NCBI GenBank assembly: GCA_016720425.1
Contig: JADKKQ010000008.1
Span: 124,001 to 188,000, forward strand
Origin: Betaproteobacteria bacterium
GTDB taxonomy: Bacteria > Pseudomonadota > Gammaproteobacteria > Burkholderiales > Casimicrobiaceae
Direction of reading: 5' to 3'
DNA: 64,000 nucleotides
Below the pieces are notes generated by a model. That model was not told the origin of the DNA. It did not search any database and saw nothing but the letters and a program-made list of their open reading frames with translations. Position numbers and translations under genes: made by a program. Positions 1 to 7,205 of the stretch are shown piece by piece (the first letter of the stretch is position 1; each line of letters opens with the position of its first letter).

Positions 1-2
1 CT

Positions 3-233
3 GCCGAGGGCATCGCGCTGACCGACGCGCACTGGGAGGTGATCCGCTACCTGCGCGACGAGTACCAGACCAACGGTCACTCGCCCAACTTCCGGGCGCT
101 GCTGAAGGGCATCCAGGCACAGCATCCGGACCTGGACAGCAAGGCGTTGTACGATCTGTTTCCGCTGGGCCCGGCCAAGCAGGGCGCGAAGGTCGCCGGC
201 CTGCCGCAGCCCTACGGCAAGGGTGGCTACTGA
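3..233 (+). CDS. DsrC/TusE-family protein, C-terminal part, lacking the redox cysteines
   Basis: The reading frame is open from the left edge, so the 5' end lies outside the window; 76 residues are visible. They match the C-terminal half of the DsrC/TusE fold (an LTDAHWEVIRYLRDEY helix, then LGPAKQGAKVAGLP). Family members carry sulfur on a penultimate cysteine (TusE, DsrC), and DsrC has a second cysteine about ten residues upstream. Here the tail is AGLPQPYGKGGY and the upstream position is GPAKQGAK, so neither cysteine is present. Cysteine-free homologues are known and have been proposed to be regulatory rather than sulfur carriers. The tandem TusA gene follows after 54 bp on the same strand, which supports a role in sulfur relay or its control. 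The family call is firm; the function is inferred. Confidence 0.85.
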   Translation, partial: AEGIALTDAHWEVIRYLRDEYQTNGHSPNFRALLKGIQAQHPDLDSKALYDLFPLGPAKQGAKVAGLPQPYGKGGY

Positions 234-287
234 CCGCGGGGCGGCCGCGGTCCGCCGGCAGCGTGCACGACCGAACGAAGGATGATC

Positions 288-776
288 ATGACCGTCGCTC
301 CGACACCTCCCCCCGACGTCACGCTGGACATGCGCGGCACGCACTGTCCCGCGCCGCTGCTGGGCGCCAAGCGCATCGTCGACGACCTGCAGCCGGGCCA
401 GGTGCTGCTGCTCTACTCGGATTGCCCGGGCACGCCCGACGACCTCTTCGCCTGGTCGCGGCACACCGACAACCACGTGATGCGCAGCGAGCGCCAGCCC
501 GACGGCAGCCACGCCTACTACATCCAGCGCGGGCGCTCGCATCACCCGATCCCCAACGCCGTGCTCGATCTCACCGGCGTCGTCTGCCCGGGCCCGATCG
601 TCGAGGCGAAAAAGCTGCTGGGCAGCATGGCCCCCGGCGAGACGCTGAAGCTGGTCAGCAACTGTCCCGGCATCGGCGCCGACATCGCCGAATGGGTGAA
701 GGCCACGGGCTTCGCGCTGCTGGTCACCGAGGAGATCGGCCCCGGCAAGTTCGAGTTCTACCTCCGCAAGCCGTGA
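288..776 (+). CDS. Tandem TusA-domain sulfur carrier protein
   Basis: A 162-residue protein made of two consecutive TusA (SirA/YeeD) domains. Each starts with the typical strand and CPxP motif: Cys20 in CPAP and Cys100 in CPGP. TusA cysteines carry persulfide sulfur between rhodanese, DsrE-type proteins and acceptors in the cytoplasm. Both domains also have a second cysteine (Cys46, Cys126) in a D/N-C-P-G turn, a position that is usually not cysteine in single-domain TusA. I chose the ATG at 288 because an AAGGA stretch at 278-282 sits five bases upstream; the ATG at 282 overlaps that stretch. The protein could pass sulfur internally between its two sites. A separate single-domain TusA is encoded at 6.7-6.9 kb. 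Confidence 0.9.
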   Translation: MTVAPTPPPDVTLDMRGTHCPAPLLGAKRIVDDLQPGQVLLLYSDCPGTPDDLFAWSRHTDNHVMRSERQPDGSHAYYIQRGRSHHPIPNAVLDLTGVVCPGPIVEAKKLLGSMAPGETLKLVSNCPGIGADIAEWVKATGFALLVTEEIGPGKFEFYLRKP

Positions 777-822
777 GGTCGAAACCGCGACGCAGGCGTG
801 GCGCGGCACGCGGAGACGCCCG

Positions 823-1425
823 GTGAGGATCAAGAGCCGCTGGTTCAAGGCGGAGGGCCCGAAGAGCGTCGACGAGGTCGCCGGCGCCGCGGCCTTCATC
901 GCCTGGCGGGTGGCGCAGAACGCCGTGAAGACGATGCGCGCCGCGCGCTTCGAGGTGGCGCCCGGGGTCCAGTATTTCCGCTTCGTCGAGGAGTTCCTCG
1001 CCTTCCTGGTGCTCGGCGGCGACCGGATCGCGCACGCCCGCGGCGACGAGGCCTGGCGGGTCGCCTTTACGACGGCGATGGCGCGCCGGGTCGGCGAGAA
1101 CTTCGCCGACAACGAGGCCGATCTGCTGGGCACCGCGACGCGGGACGAGATCCGCCGGCGCTTCATCGACACCGTCAATGCGCGGGCCGCCGACTGCGCC
1201 GTCTACGGCTGGACCGACGCCGGCCCCGATTACGGGCTGCTGCGCTACCTCGGCCACCGGATCGCCGAGGTGATGGACGCGGGCGAGCAGAGCCACGCCA
1301 TCGCGCAGGTGATCGAGTGCGAGGCGCCGGAGGCGGCCGACACGCTGCGTCGCGGCATGCTGGGCCTGCTCGGCGAGACTCCCGGGCGGCCGGCAAGGGG
1401 AGAGCGCGTTGCCTCCGGCGAGTGA
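823..1425 (+). CDS. Conserved-looking hypothetical protein in sulfur cluster
   Basis: A 200-residue acidic protein starting at GTG 823, with a GGAG sequence about nine bases upstream. I do not recognise a domain. It is mostly helical by eye, has no signal peptide or membrane segment, and has only two cysteines (in AADCAVYG and VIECEAPE). It sits 46 bp after the tandem TusA gene, and its end overlaps the start of the dioxygenase gene by 17 bp, so the three are probably co-translated. Codon use matches the neighbours. The tight position suggests a role in the same sulfur or sulfonate process, but nothing in the sequence states what it does. Confidence 0.75.
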   Translation: MRIKSRWFKAEGPKSVDEVAGAAAFIAWRVAQNAVKTMRAARFEVAPGVQYFRFVEEFLAFLVLGGDRIAHARGDEAWRVAFTTAMARRVGENFADNEADLLGTATRDEIRRRFIDTVNARAADCAVYGWTDAGPDYGLLRYLGHRIAEVMDAGEQSHAIAQVIECEAPEAADTLRRGMLGLLGETPGRPARGERVASGE

Positions 1426-2344
1426 CGGCACCGCGACGGCGACCGTCGTCACGCCGGGGGTTCGCGGCGGGCCGTTCGACCCCGACGACCCGGGCGCCTA
1501 CCGCTCGTGGCGCGCGCGCAAGCTCGCGCGCTATCCGGCCGCCGCCGGGGTGCCGATCGTCGCGCTCGGCGATCCGCGCGCGCTGACCGGGGCCGAGCGA
1601 AGGGCGCTGCAGGACGCCGTCGACCGCACCGGCATGGCGGTGTACGCGAGCCCGCTGGCGGGGGTCGCCGACAAGGACATTCCGCGGCTCCTCGGTGCGC
1701 AGCTGGGGCTGCAGCGGCTCGACCGCAACTGGCTGGCCGACGACGACGGCATCAGCCAGGTCAAGGTCGCCGCCGAGGGCTCGCGCACCGACTTCATCCC
1801 CTACACCAACCGGCCGATCCGCTGGCACACCGACGGCTACTACAACCCGCCCGAGCGAGCGATCCTCGGCATGGTGCTGCACTGCGTGGCCAACGCGGCG
1901 GACGGCGGGCAGACCGGGCTGCTCGACCACGAGATCGCCTACCTGCTGCTGCGCGACGAGAGCCCCGAGCTCGTCCGGGCGCTGCTGCGCACCGACGCGA
2001 TGACGATCCCCGAGCGCGTCGACGACGACGGCACCGCCCGCCCCGCGGAAACGGGGCCGGTGTTCCGCGTCGACCCGGCGACCGGCACGCTGTCGATGCG
2101 CTACACGGCGCGCACGCGCAGCATCGTCTGGCATCCCGATCCGGACGTGACCGCCGCCGCCGCGGCGCTCGCCCGGCTGCTCGCGAGTCCGTCGCCGTGG
2201 ATCCACCGGCTGACGCTGCAGCCGGGGATGGGACTCGTCTGCAACAACGTGCTGCACGAGCGCTCGGGTTTCGTCGACGATCCTTCGCGGCCGCGCCTGC
2301 TCTACCGCGCCCGGTACTACGATCGCGTGGCGACCGCGCACTGA
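1409..2344 (+). CDS. TauD/TfdA-family Fe(II)/2-oxoglutarate dioxygenase
   Basis: A 311-residue protein of the TauD/TfdA family, which hydroxylates taurine, other sulfonates, sulfate esters or aryloxy acids using 2-oxoglutarate and O2. The iron facial triad is visible: HTD (His140, Asp142) and the distal His283 in NNVLHERSGF, followed by Arg residues (298, 300) where the 2-oxoglutarate carboxylate is usually bound. The start is TTG 1409, with an AAGGGGAGAG ribosome site just before it; the first codons overlap the end of the upstream gene. Next to TusA-type carriers it could release sulfite from an organosulfur compound, but its substrate cannot be read from the sequence and some family members act outside sulfur metabolism. 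Confidence 0.85.
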   Translation: MPPASDGTATATVVTPGVRGGPFDPDDPGAYRSWRARKLARYPAAAGVPIVALGDPRALTGAERRALQDAVDRTGMAVYASPLAGVADKDIPRLLGAQLGLQRLDRNWLADDDGISQVKVAAEGSRTDFIPYTNRPIRWHTDGYYNPPERAILGMVLHCVANAADGGQTGLLDHEIAYLLLRDESPELVRALLRTDAMTIPERVDDDGTARPAETGPVFRVDPATGTLSMRYTARTRSIVWHPDPDVTAAAAALARLLASPSPWIHRLTLQPGMGLVCNNVLHERSGFVDDPSRPRLLYRARYYDRVATAH

Positions 2345-2407
2345 CGCGACCGCGACGACGATGTCCGCGAACCGGCCGGCCGGCCCTCGGCGCGACGTGG
2401 AGGCGCG

Positions 2408-3871
2408 ATGGTGCAACGGGTGACGCTGTCGCGAGCGGCGCGGCTGGTCGGCGTGCCGCGCGGCGTCCTGCAGCGGCAGGTCGGCGAAGGGCTGCTGCTG
2501 GCGCCGGACGGGATGGTGGCCACCGCCGACATCGCGCGGCTCTATCCGGAGGCGGACTTCGAGTCGTCGGGGGCGTTCGAGCGCAGCAGCGGCATCAAGG
2601 AGTCCGCGTTCGGACGGCGCGTGCTGGAACGGATGCTGCCCGCACGCGAGGTCCTCGCCCAGCGGCTGTACGCCCAGGCCCAGGAGCTCGCCGAAGTGCG
2701 GCGCCACCTGCAGCGCTATCATGACCTGGTGACGCGGCTGGCCGACGAGCTCGACGGGCTGTCCGCGTCGGGCAACGGCAGCGCCGTCGGCGAAGTGCGG
2801 GCGCTGCTCGAATGCGGTCTGGCCGAGGTGCTGGGTTCCGAATCCGTCGATACGATCGCCGTCATGGACGACATGCTGAAGGTGGTTTCCGCCCAGGTCG
2901 TGGTCCGGCCCAGCGGGCGCGAGTTCCTGGTCGAGGGACGCGAAACGCTGCTGCAGGCGGGGCTCCGCGCGGGCCTCAAGCTCAACTACGGTTGCGGCAA
3001 CGGCACCTGCGGGCTGTGCAAGGCGCGCATCGTCGCCGGACAGGTGACGCGGGTGGCGCCCAGCGACTACCGGTTCTCGGAAAGCGAGCGGCAGCAGGGC
3101 TACACGCTGCTCTGCGCCCACTCCGCCGCGTCGGAGACGCTGGTGCTGGAGACGCTGGAGGCCGTCGGTCCCGCCGACATCCTGCCGCAGGAGCAGGTCG
3201 TCAAGGTCAAGGCCATCGCCCCGCTGGCGCCGGATACGCTGCACCTGCAGCTGCAGACGTCGCGCGGCAGCCGCCTGCGTTTCCTGGCCGGGCAGAGCGT
3301 CACGCTGGGCCTGGCGGAGGAGGGGAGCGACGTCGCCGCGGCCTACCCGGTCGCGAGCTGCCCCTGCGACGACCGCAACCTTTCGTTTCACGTGCCGCGG
3401 CGCGACGGCGACGCCTTCGCCCTGCGGCTGTTCGCCGGCGCGATTCGCGTCGGCGAGGCGCTGAACCTGCGCGGTCCGGCCGGCGACTTCACGCTGGCCG
3501 ATGCCGAGCGTCCGTTGGCGTTCGTCGCCTGCGACACCGGTTTCGCACCGATCCGCAGCCTGATCGAGCACGCGATCGCCGTCGACGCCGCGGAGACGCT
3601 GTCGCTCGGCTGGCTCGCCACGCGGCCGGACGGTCACTATCTCGCCAATCAGTGCCGGGCGTGGGCGGGCGCGTTCGACCAGTTTCGCTATTTTCCGGCC
3701 CAGGGCGGGGTCGAGGCTGCGCCGGCGCTGATCGCGGCGATGGCCGACGCCCGGCCGCTCGCCGCCGGGGACGCCTACGTCGCCGGACCGCCGGCCTTCG
3801 TCGAGCTGGCCGTCGCCGCGCTGCAGGCGCACGGCGTGCCCGCGGCGCGGATCTTCGCGTCGGTGCTGTGA
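2408..3871 (+). CDS. [2Fe-2S] ferredoxin / flavin reductase with N-terminal HTH-like extension
   Basis: A 487-residue three-part protein. Residues 1-50 resemble a MerR-like helix-turn-helix (LSRAARLVGVPRGVLQRQV), followed by a charged, coiled-coil-like stretch at about 75-118. Residues 160-245 form a plant-type [2Fe-2S] domain with Cys196, Cys201, Cys204 and Cys236 (C-x4-C-x2-C). The remainder is a ferredoxin-NAD(P)H reductase module with FAD and NAD binding halves (GFAPIRSLIEHA region). Such reductases pass electrons from NAD(P)H to an oxygenase or other partner. The N-terminal extension is not part of normal CDP-6-deoxyglucose-type or PaaE-type reductases and might anchor a complex or sense DNA. 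The ATG at 2408 follows a GGAGG sequence. The gene is 63 bp downstream of the dioxygenase. Confidence 0.85.
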   Translation: MVQRVTLSRAARLVGVPRGVLQRQVGEGLLLAPDGMVATADIARLYPEADFESSGAFERSSGIKESAFGRRVLERMLPAREVLAQRLYAQAQELAEVRRHLQRYHDLVTRLADELDGLSASGNGSAVGEVRALLECGLAEVLGSESVDTIAVMDDMLKVVSAQVVVRPSGREFLVEGRETLLQAGLRAGLKLNYGCGNGTCGLCKARIVAGQVTRVAPSDYRFSESERQQGYTLLCAHSAASETLVLETLEAVGPADILPQEQVVKVKAIAPLAPDTLHLQLQTSRGSRLRFLAGQSVTLGLAEEGSDVAAAYPVASCPCDDRNLSFHVPRRDGDAFALRLFAGAIRVGEALNLRGPAGDFTLADAERPLAFVACDTGFAPIRSLIEHAIAVDAAETLSLGWLATRPDGHYLANQCRAWAGAFDQFRYFPAQGGVEAAPALIAAMADARPLAAGDAYVAGPPAFVELAVAALQAHGVPAARIFASVL

Positions 3872-3908
3872 TGTCCGCCTGCCACCACCGCGTCGGGAGC
3901 CGGGGTCG

Positions 3909-4277
3909 ATGAGCGCGGGCCCGCAGAAGACGATTCCGGTCGTCGCCGCCGAGGCGGCGGGCGATCCGGGATGCAGCGGGAGCGAATCGTTCGCGCTGAT
4001 GGTGCTCGGCGACAGCATGGCCCCGGAATTCGTCGAGGGCGAGATCATCGTCGTCGAGCCGGACGGTCACGTCGACGGGGGCTCGTACGTCGTCGCCCAG
4101 GTCGCTGGCGAGTGGATCTTTCGCCAGCTCGTCCGCGGCGCCGCCGGCTGGCAGCTGCGACCGCTGAACCCGGCCTATCCGGTCGTCGATCTCGACGACC
4201 TGACCCCGGTCCGCGGCGTCGTCATCCAGAAATCCCGGCCCGGCCGGCGCCGGGCGCTGAAGCGCTACGTTGACTGA
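3909..4277 (+). CDS. S24/LexA-like peptidase-fold protein, catalytic lysine replaced
   Basis: A 122-residue protein with only the C-terminal beta-rich domain of the S24 (LexA/UmuD/signal-peptidase-like) family and no DNA-binding domain. The nucleophile motif is intact (GDSM, Ser36). The general-base lysine that in UmuD lies in GEFTVKKL aligns with Arg72 in GEWIFRQL, so normal Ser/Lys self-cleavage is unlikely. The protein is cytosolic by appearance. It sits 37 bp after the ferredoxin-reductase gene and 45 bp before a small unknown gene on the same strand. It may act as a binding or scaffold domain. The family call is good; the loss of activity is inferred from alignment by eye. Confidence 0.8.
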   Translation: MSAGPQKTIPVVAAEAAGDPGCSGSESFALMVLGDSMAPEFVEGEIIVVEPDGHVDGGSYVVAQVAGEWIFRQLVRGAAGWQLRPLNPAYPVVDLDDLTPVRGVVIQKSRPGRRRALKRYVD

Positions 4278-4322
4278 CGCGACCGCCGCCGTCCACCCCC
4301 GATCGCCACAGGCCTGCCGACC

Positions 4323-4553
4323 ATGCCCTACTACATCTATCGGATCTCGACCTTTCCGCTGCGCCGGCTGGAGCTGCTCGGCGTCGAGGCAAACTTCGCC
4401 GCGGCCTCGGCGCGGACCAAGGCGCTGCGCGCCGAGTCGCCCGGCGAAGCGTCGGCAACCGTGCGCCTGGTCCATGCCGAGTCCGAACTCCACGCCGAGG
4501 ATCTGCTGAACCAGGTGCGAAGCCAGCCCCCCGGCCTCGTCGGCGACGAGTGA
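4323..4553 (+). CDS. Small hypothetical protein
   Basis: A 76-residue soluble protein beginning MPYYIYRI. I do not recognise a family. It is rich in alanine and arginine, has no cysteine and no membrane segment, and shows a short beta-strand at the N terminus followed by a helix with several E/A repeats. It is on the same strand as the S24-like gene, 45 bp away. Its TGA stop codon is the first three bases of a palindromic element that is also found at 49.7 kb. Position and codon use make it a likely real gene of the sulfur cluster; the function is unknown. Confidence 0.65.
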   Translation: MPYYIYRISTFPLRRLELLGVEANFAAASARTKALRAESPGEASATVRLVHAESELHAEDLLNQVRSQPPGLVGDE

Positions 4554-4650
4554 GAAGGTGTGAACGAATCCCAGGCCGCCCATCCCGCCCCCCCCCCCGG
4601 CCAATGCTCCCCTGGTGCGCGGGGCCGGGGGGGGGGGGGCCCGGGTCGCC
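4552..4650. repeat. Half copy of a palindromic element followed by poly-C and poly-G tracts
   Basis: The segment starts with GAGAAGGTGTGAACG directly after the first base of the upstream TGA stop codon. This matches the left arm of the complete inverted repeat at 49.71-49.77 kb. The matching right arm is missing. Instead there is a run of 11 C (4588-4598), a short GC-rich stretch, and a run of 13 G (4627-4639). The C and G runs can pair into a very stable hairpin. This may be a degenerate repetitive extragenic palindrome, or the tract may be a sequencing/assembly artefact at a hairpin. Confidence 0.6.
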
Positions 4651-4658
4651 GCAACGGA

Positions 4659-5099
4659 ATGGACGAATCGGCCTACGGCGTCGCCCGCGGCGCGCTCAAC
4701 CCGCTGCCCTGCGCCTTCGAGAAGGCGCTGCTCGCCGGTGCGGCGGGCTGCGCGCTGGCCAGCCGGCGCGCGCTCGCCGAGCGGGAGACGGTGGCCTGCA
4801 CGTCGGCGATCGCGCAGGCGAACTGCCGGCTGCTGCGGGCGCTGCTGCGCGAGCGCTGCGCGTTCGCGCTCCGGCTCGCGCCGGGAGTCGCGCCGGCACA
4901 CGCGGTCATGATGCGGCTGCAGTGCGGCGGGCTCGCAGGCCTCGCGGCGGCGCAGGCGGCCTCGACCGCCGACGTGCATGCGCTGGTCGCCGCCGCGCAG
5001 GCGCGCCACGGCAGCCTCGCCGATGTCGACTGGCCGGGCATCGTCGCCGCGGTCGTGGCGTGGCGCGGCCGGGCGCGCCGCCGGGACGCCGGCCGATGA
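4659..5099 (+). CDS. Hypothetical protein coupled to the downstream unknown gene
   Basis: A 146-residue, alanine-rich helical protein with several scattered cysteines (about five). I chose ATG 4659 (MDESAYG), because the frame upstream runs through the poly-C/poly-G tract and gives an implausible Pro/Gly sequence. It has no recognisable domain, signal peptide or membrane helix. Its stop codon overlaps the start of the next gene (ATGA), which indicates translational coupling. It probably works with that gene. Because the tract just upstream may be misassembled, the true N terminus is uncertain. Confidence 0.6.
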   Translation: MDESAYGVARGALNPLPCAFEKALLAGAAGCALASRRALAERETVACTSAIAQANCRLLRALLRERCAFALRLAPGVAPAHAVMMRLQCGGLAGLAAAQAASTADVHALVAAAQARHGSLADVDWPGIVAAVVAWRGRARRRDAGR

Positions 5100-6145
5100 G
5101 CGATGCCGACGCCCCGCTGCTCGACGCAGTGCGCACCAACTGCCGGATCTCGGATGCCCGGCATGCGCGCGAGTTGACGCTGTGCACCTATCTGCTGGCG
5201 ATGCGCGACGCCTATCGCTGGGAACACGGGCTCGACGCCGAGGCGCCGCTGCCGCAGGCGAGCCTTGGCGCGTGGGTCGCCGAGCGCGAGGCGCAGTGGG
5301 ACGCGCTTGAGGGCGCCGACTACGTCGCGCTGCCCGTCGGCGACGGGACCGTCGGGCCGTTCGACGCCGACGCCGTCAACCGCGCGTTGATCCCGCGGGG
5401 GCAGGTCTACGCCGCCGGCATCGGCCGCTTCGGCAAGCCGCAGTTCTTTCTCGGCGAGCTGTTGCGCGACGAACGGCGGGACGGGCTGCGCGTGCTGGTC
5501 GCAGGACGCGAGTGGGCGCGCGATCTCGCCCCGGCGCCGGCGGCGCTGCGGGCGGACACCGTCGTCGTCCGCCAGGACGCGCTGCGTCGCTGGCTGCGCG
5601 GCAAGATCGAGGTCTGGGCGCATCGCCGCGCGGAGGGTCCGCTGGCGCGCGCACTCGCCGCCTACGGCATCCACGACTCGCCGCGGCCGGCGCTGGAGCG
5701 CATGGTCGCGACCGAGACCGAGGCGCTGATCCTGCACGAGATCGGCGAGCATCGTGCCGGCGGCGAGCTCGGTCCGGACTGGCCGGCGATGCTGGCGGAG
5801 CTTGCGGATCGCCGGGCCGAACTCTTCGCCCGCGCGGTCCGCGACCACCTGGCCGACTGCCTGGTCACGCTGCCCGCGCTGCTGGCGCAGGGCGACGAGG
5901 CGTCGCTGCACTTCTGGTTCGGCAATCTCGAAGGCGTGCGGCGGGAGCTCGCGCCGCGGCTGGTCGCCGCCGGGGCGGCCTTTGCCGAGGGCGACCGCGG
6001 GCAGGCGCTGCGGCTTGCCGCCGAGGGCGGCGCCGCGCACTGGCACCGCGTCGCTGCGGCGGTGCTGGCGCTGTATCGCGAGCACGGCGCCGAAAGCGCG
6101 GCGGCGATCGCCCGCTACGGCGAGAGTCCGGCGGCGCGCTGGTGA
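5096..6145 (+). CDS. Uncharacterised Sfum_1244-like protein
   Basis: A 349-residue soluble protein that I place, from memory of its pattern, in the uncharacterised Sfum_1244 family seen in proteobacteria. Features include an N-terminal NCRISDARHARELTLCTYLL segment, a central GRFGKPQFFLGEL motif at about 110-122, a HEIGE motif at 214-218, and RDHLADCL at 249-256. The two His/Glu/Asp-rich motifs could bind a metal, though this is not established. The start overlaps the upstream stop by ATGA, so the pair is co-translated. It ends 38 bp before the end of the convergent DsrE2 gene, so it closes the plus-strand side of the sulfur cluster. Confidence 0.75.
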   Translation: MSDADAPLLDAVRTNCRISDARHARELTLCTYLLAMRDAYRWEHGLDAEAPLPQASLGAWVAEREAQWDALEGADYVALPVGDGTVGPFDADAVNRALIPRGQVYAAGIGRFGKPQFFLGELLRDERRDGLRVLVAGREWARDLAPAPAALRADTVVVRQDALRRWLRGKIEVWAHRRAEGPLARALAAYGIHDSPRPALERMVATETEALILHEIGEHRAGGELGPDWPAMLAELADRRAELFARAVRDHLADCLVTLPALLAQGDEASLHFWFGNLEGVRRELAPRLVAAGAAFAEGDRGQALRLAAEGGAAHWHRVAAAVLALYREHGAESAAAIARYGESPAARW

Positions 6146-6182
6146 CCCCGTCGTTCCGGAGCCACCGCGCGGGCCGCCACCG

Positions 6183-6653
6183 TCAGATGAACAGGCAGAT
6201 GTCGGTGTTGCCGGCGAACTCGAGGAAGGTCGCGGCGCCCCCGAATTCGATGCCTTCGATGAAGTCGGCCTTCTTGAACTCGAACAGGTCGACGGTCATC
6301 TGGCAGGCGATGAACTTGACGCCCGCTTCGTGACAGAGGTCGCGCAGTTCCTCCAGCGAGGCCACGCCCTTCTTCTTGATCTTCTGCTTCATCATCTTCG
6401 TCGCCATCGCCTGCATGCCCGGCAGCGACGACAGCAGCACCGGCATCGGCACCGGCATCGGCATGGCGGGGTTCGCCAGCGGGCTGATCTTGATGTGGCG
6501 CAGCGACTTGCGCAGCAGTTGCAGGCCGTAGAAGGTGAAGAAGATCTGCACCTCGAAGCCCATCGCGGCCGCGGTCGACGCCAGGATCAACGGCGGATAC
6601 GCCATGTCCAGCGTGCCCTTGGTCGCGATGATTGCCATTTTCTTGGGTTGCAT
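6183..6653 (-). CDS. DsrE2-type DsrE/F/H family protein
   Basis: A 156-residue protein of the DsrE/DsrF family, subgroup DsrE2 (peroxiredoxin-like sulfur relay proteins often encoded with TusA and rhodanese). It begins KKMAIIATKGTLDMAYPPLI and contains the conserved Cys in KFIACQMTVDLF. DsrE2 proteins bind persulfide and exchange it with TusA in the cytoplasm or at the membrane. The central Met/Pro-rich stretch NPAMPMPVPMPVLL is typical of this subgroup. I chose ATG 6653, which has AGAGG six bases upstream; a GTG lies two codons earlier. The tusA gene is immediately upstream on the same strand, so the two form an operon. Confidence 0.85.
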   Translation of the reverse strand: MQPKKMAIIATKGTLDMAYPPLILASTAAAMGFEVQIFFTFYGLQLLRKSLRHIKISPLANPAMPMPVPMPVLLSSLPGMQAMATKMMKQKIKKKGVASLEELRDLCHEAGVKFIACQMTVDLFEFKKADFIEGIEFGGAATFLEFAGNTDICLFI

Positions 6654-6698
6654 AGACACCTCTGTCTCGGCCCGGAGCGCGGTGCGCGCGACGGCAGC

Positions 6699-6926
6699 CT
6701 ATTTCTTCTTCAGGTAGAAAACGTAGTCCTTGTTTTCCTCGCTCGTCTCGAGCAGCGGATTGCCGGTCTGGTTGGCAAACGCCTGCATGTCCTTGATCGA
6801 GCCCGGATCGGTCGCGGTGACCTTCAGCACCTGGCCGCTGGTGAGGTCGGCGAGCGCCTTCTTGGTCTTCAGGATCGGCAGCGGACAGGAGAGTCCGCGC
6901 GCGTCCAGTTCCTTGTCGAATTGCAT
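6699..6926 (-). CDS. tusA: TusA-family sulfurtransferase
   Basis: A 75-residue single-domain TusA with the active-site motif GLSCPLPIL (Cys14). Length and fold pattern fit the family well: a first strand DKELDARG, then the helix ending TSGQVLKVTATDPGS, then KDYVFYLKKK at the end. It carries persulfide sulfur and most likely hands it to or from the DsrE2 protein encoded 45 bp downstream. The ATG at 6926 has GGAGGAC seven bases upstream. An earlier in-frame ATG at 6962 has no such site. Transcription is divergent from the LacI regulator. Confidence 0.92.
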   Translation of the reverse strand: MQFDKELDARGLSCPLPILKTKKALADLTSGQVLKVTATDPGSIKDMQAFANQTGNPLLETSEENKDYVFYLKKK

Positions 6927-7205
6927 GGTGTCCTCCGTGGGAAAAGCATGATTGTCGCGCATCGCCGGCGTTCGCGGGCGATGCCGACGCGGCCGCGGCG
7001 GGACGAGCCCCGCTCCCGGCGACGCACGCCGAACCGCGTCATTAGGCGAAAAACGACGCTGGATCGTCTATAGCCGTCATGGGTGATCGGCCGATACCCC
7101 GGATGGGGGGTGACGTCGCAACGGGAGCCCCGGGCCCCGCAAACGGGGGGCCGGCGCGCGGCCGCAGCGTCCCGCGGCGCCGCGACCGGCGGCGGCCTTG
7201 GGCCA

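Noticed and set aside
4560..4658. Upstream extension of the 4659 gene
   Set aside because: It would translate the poly-C/poly-G tract into Pro/Gly-rich sequence and part of the palindromic element.
1..6926. Dissimilatory dsr operon
   Set aside because: A DsrC-like and a DsrE2 protein are present, but no dsrAB, dsrMKJOP or dsrEFH genes; the DsrC-like protein lacks its cysteines.
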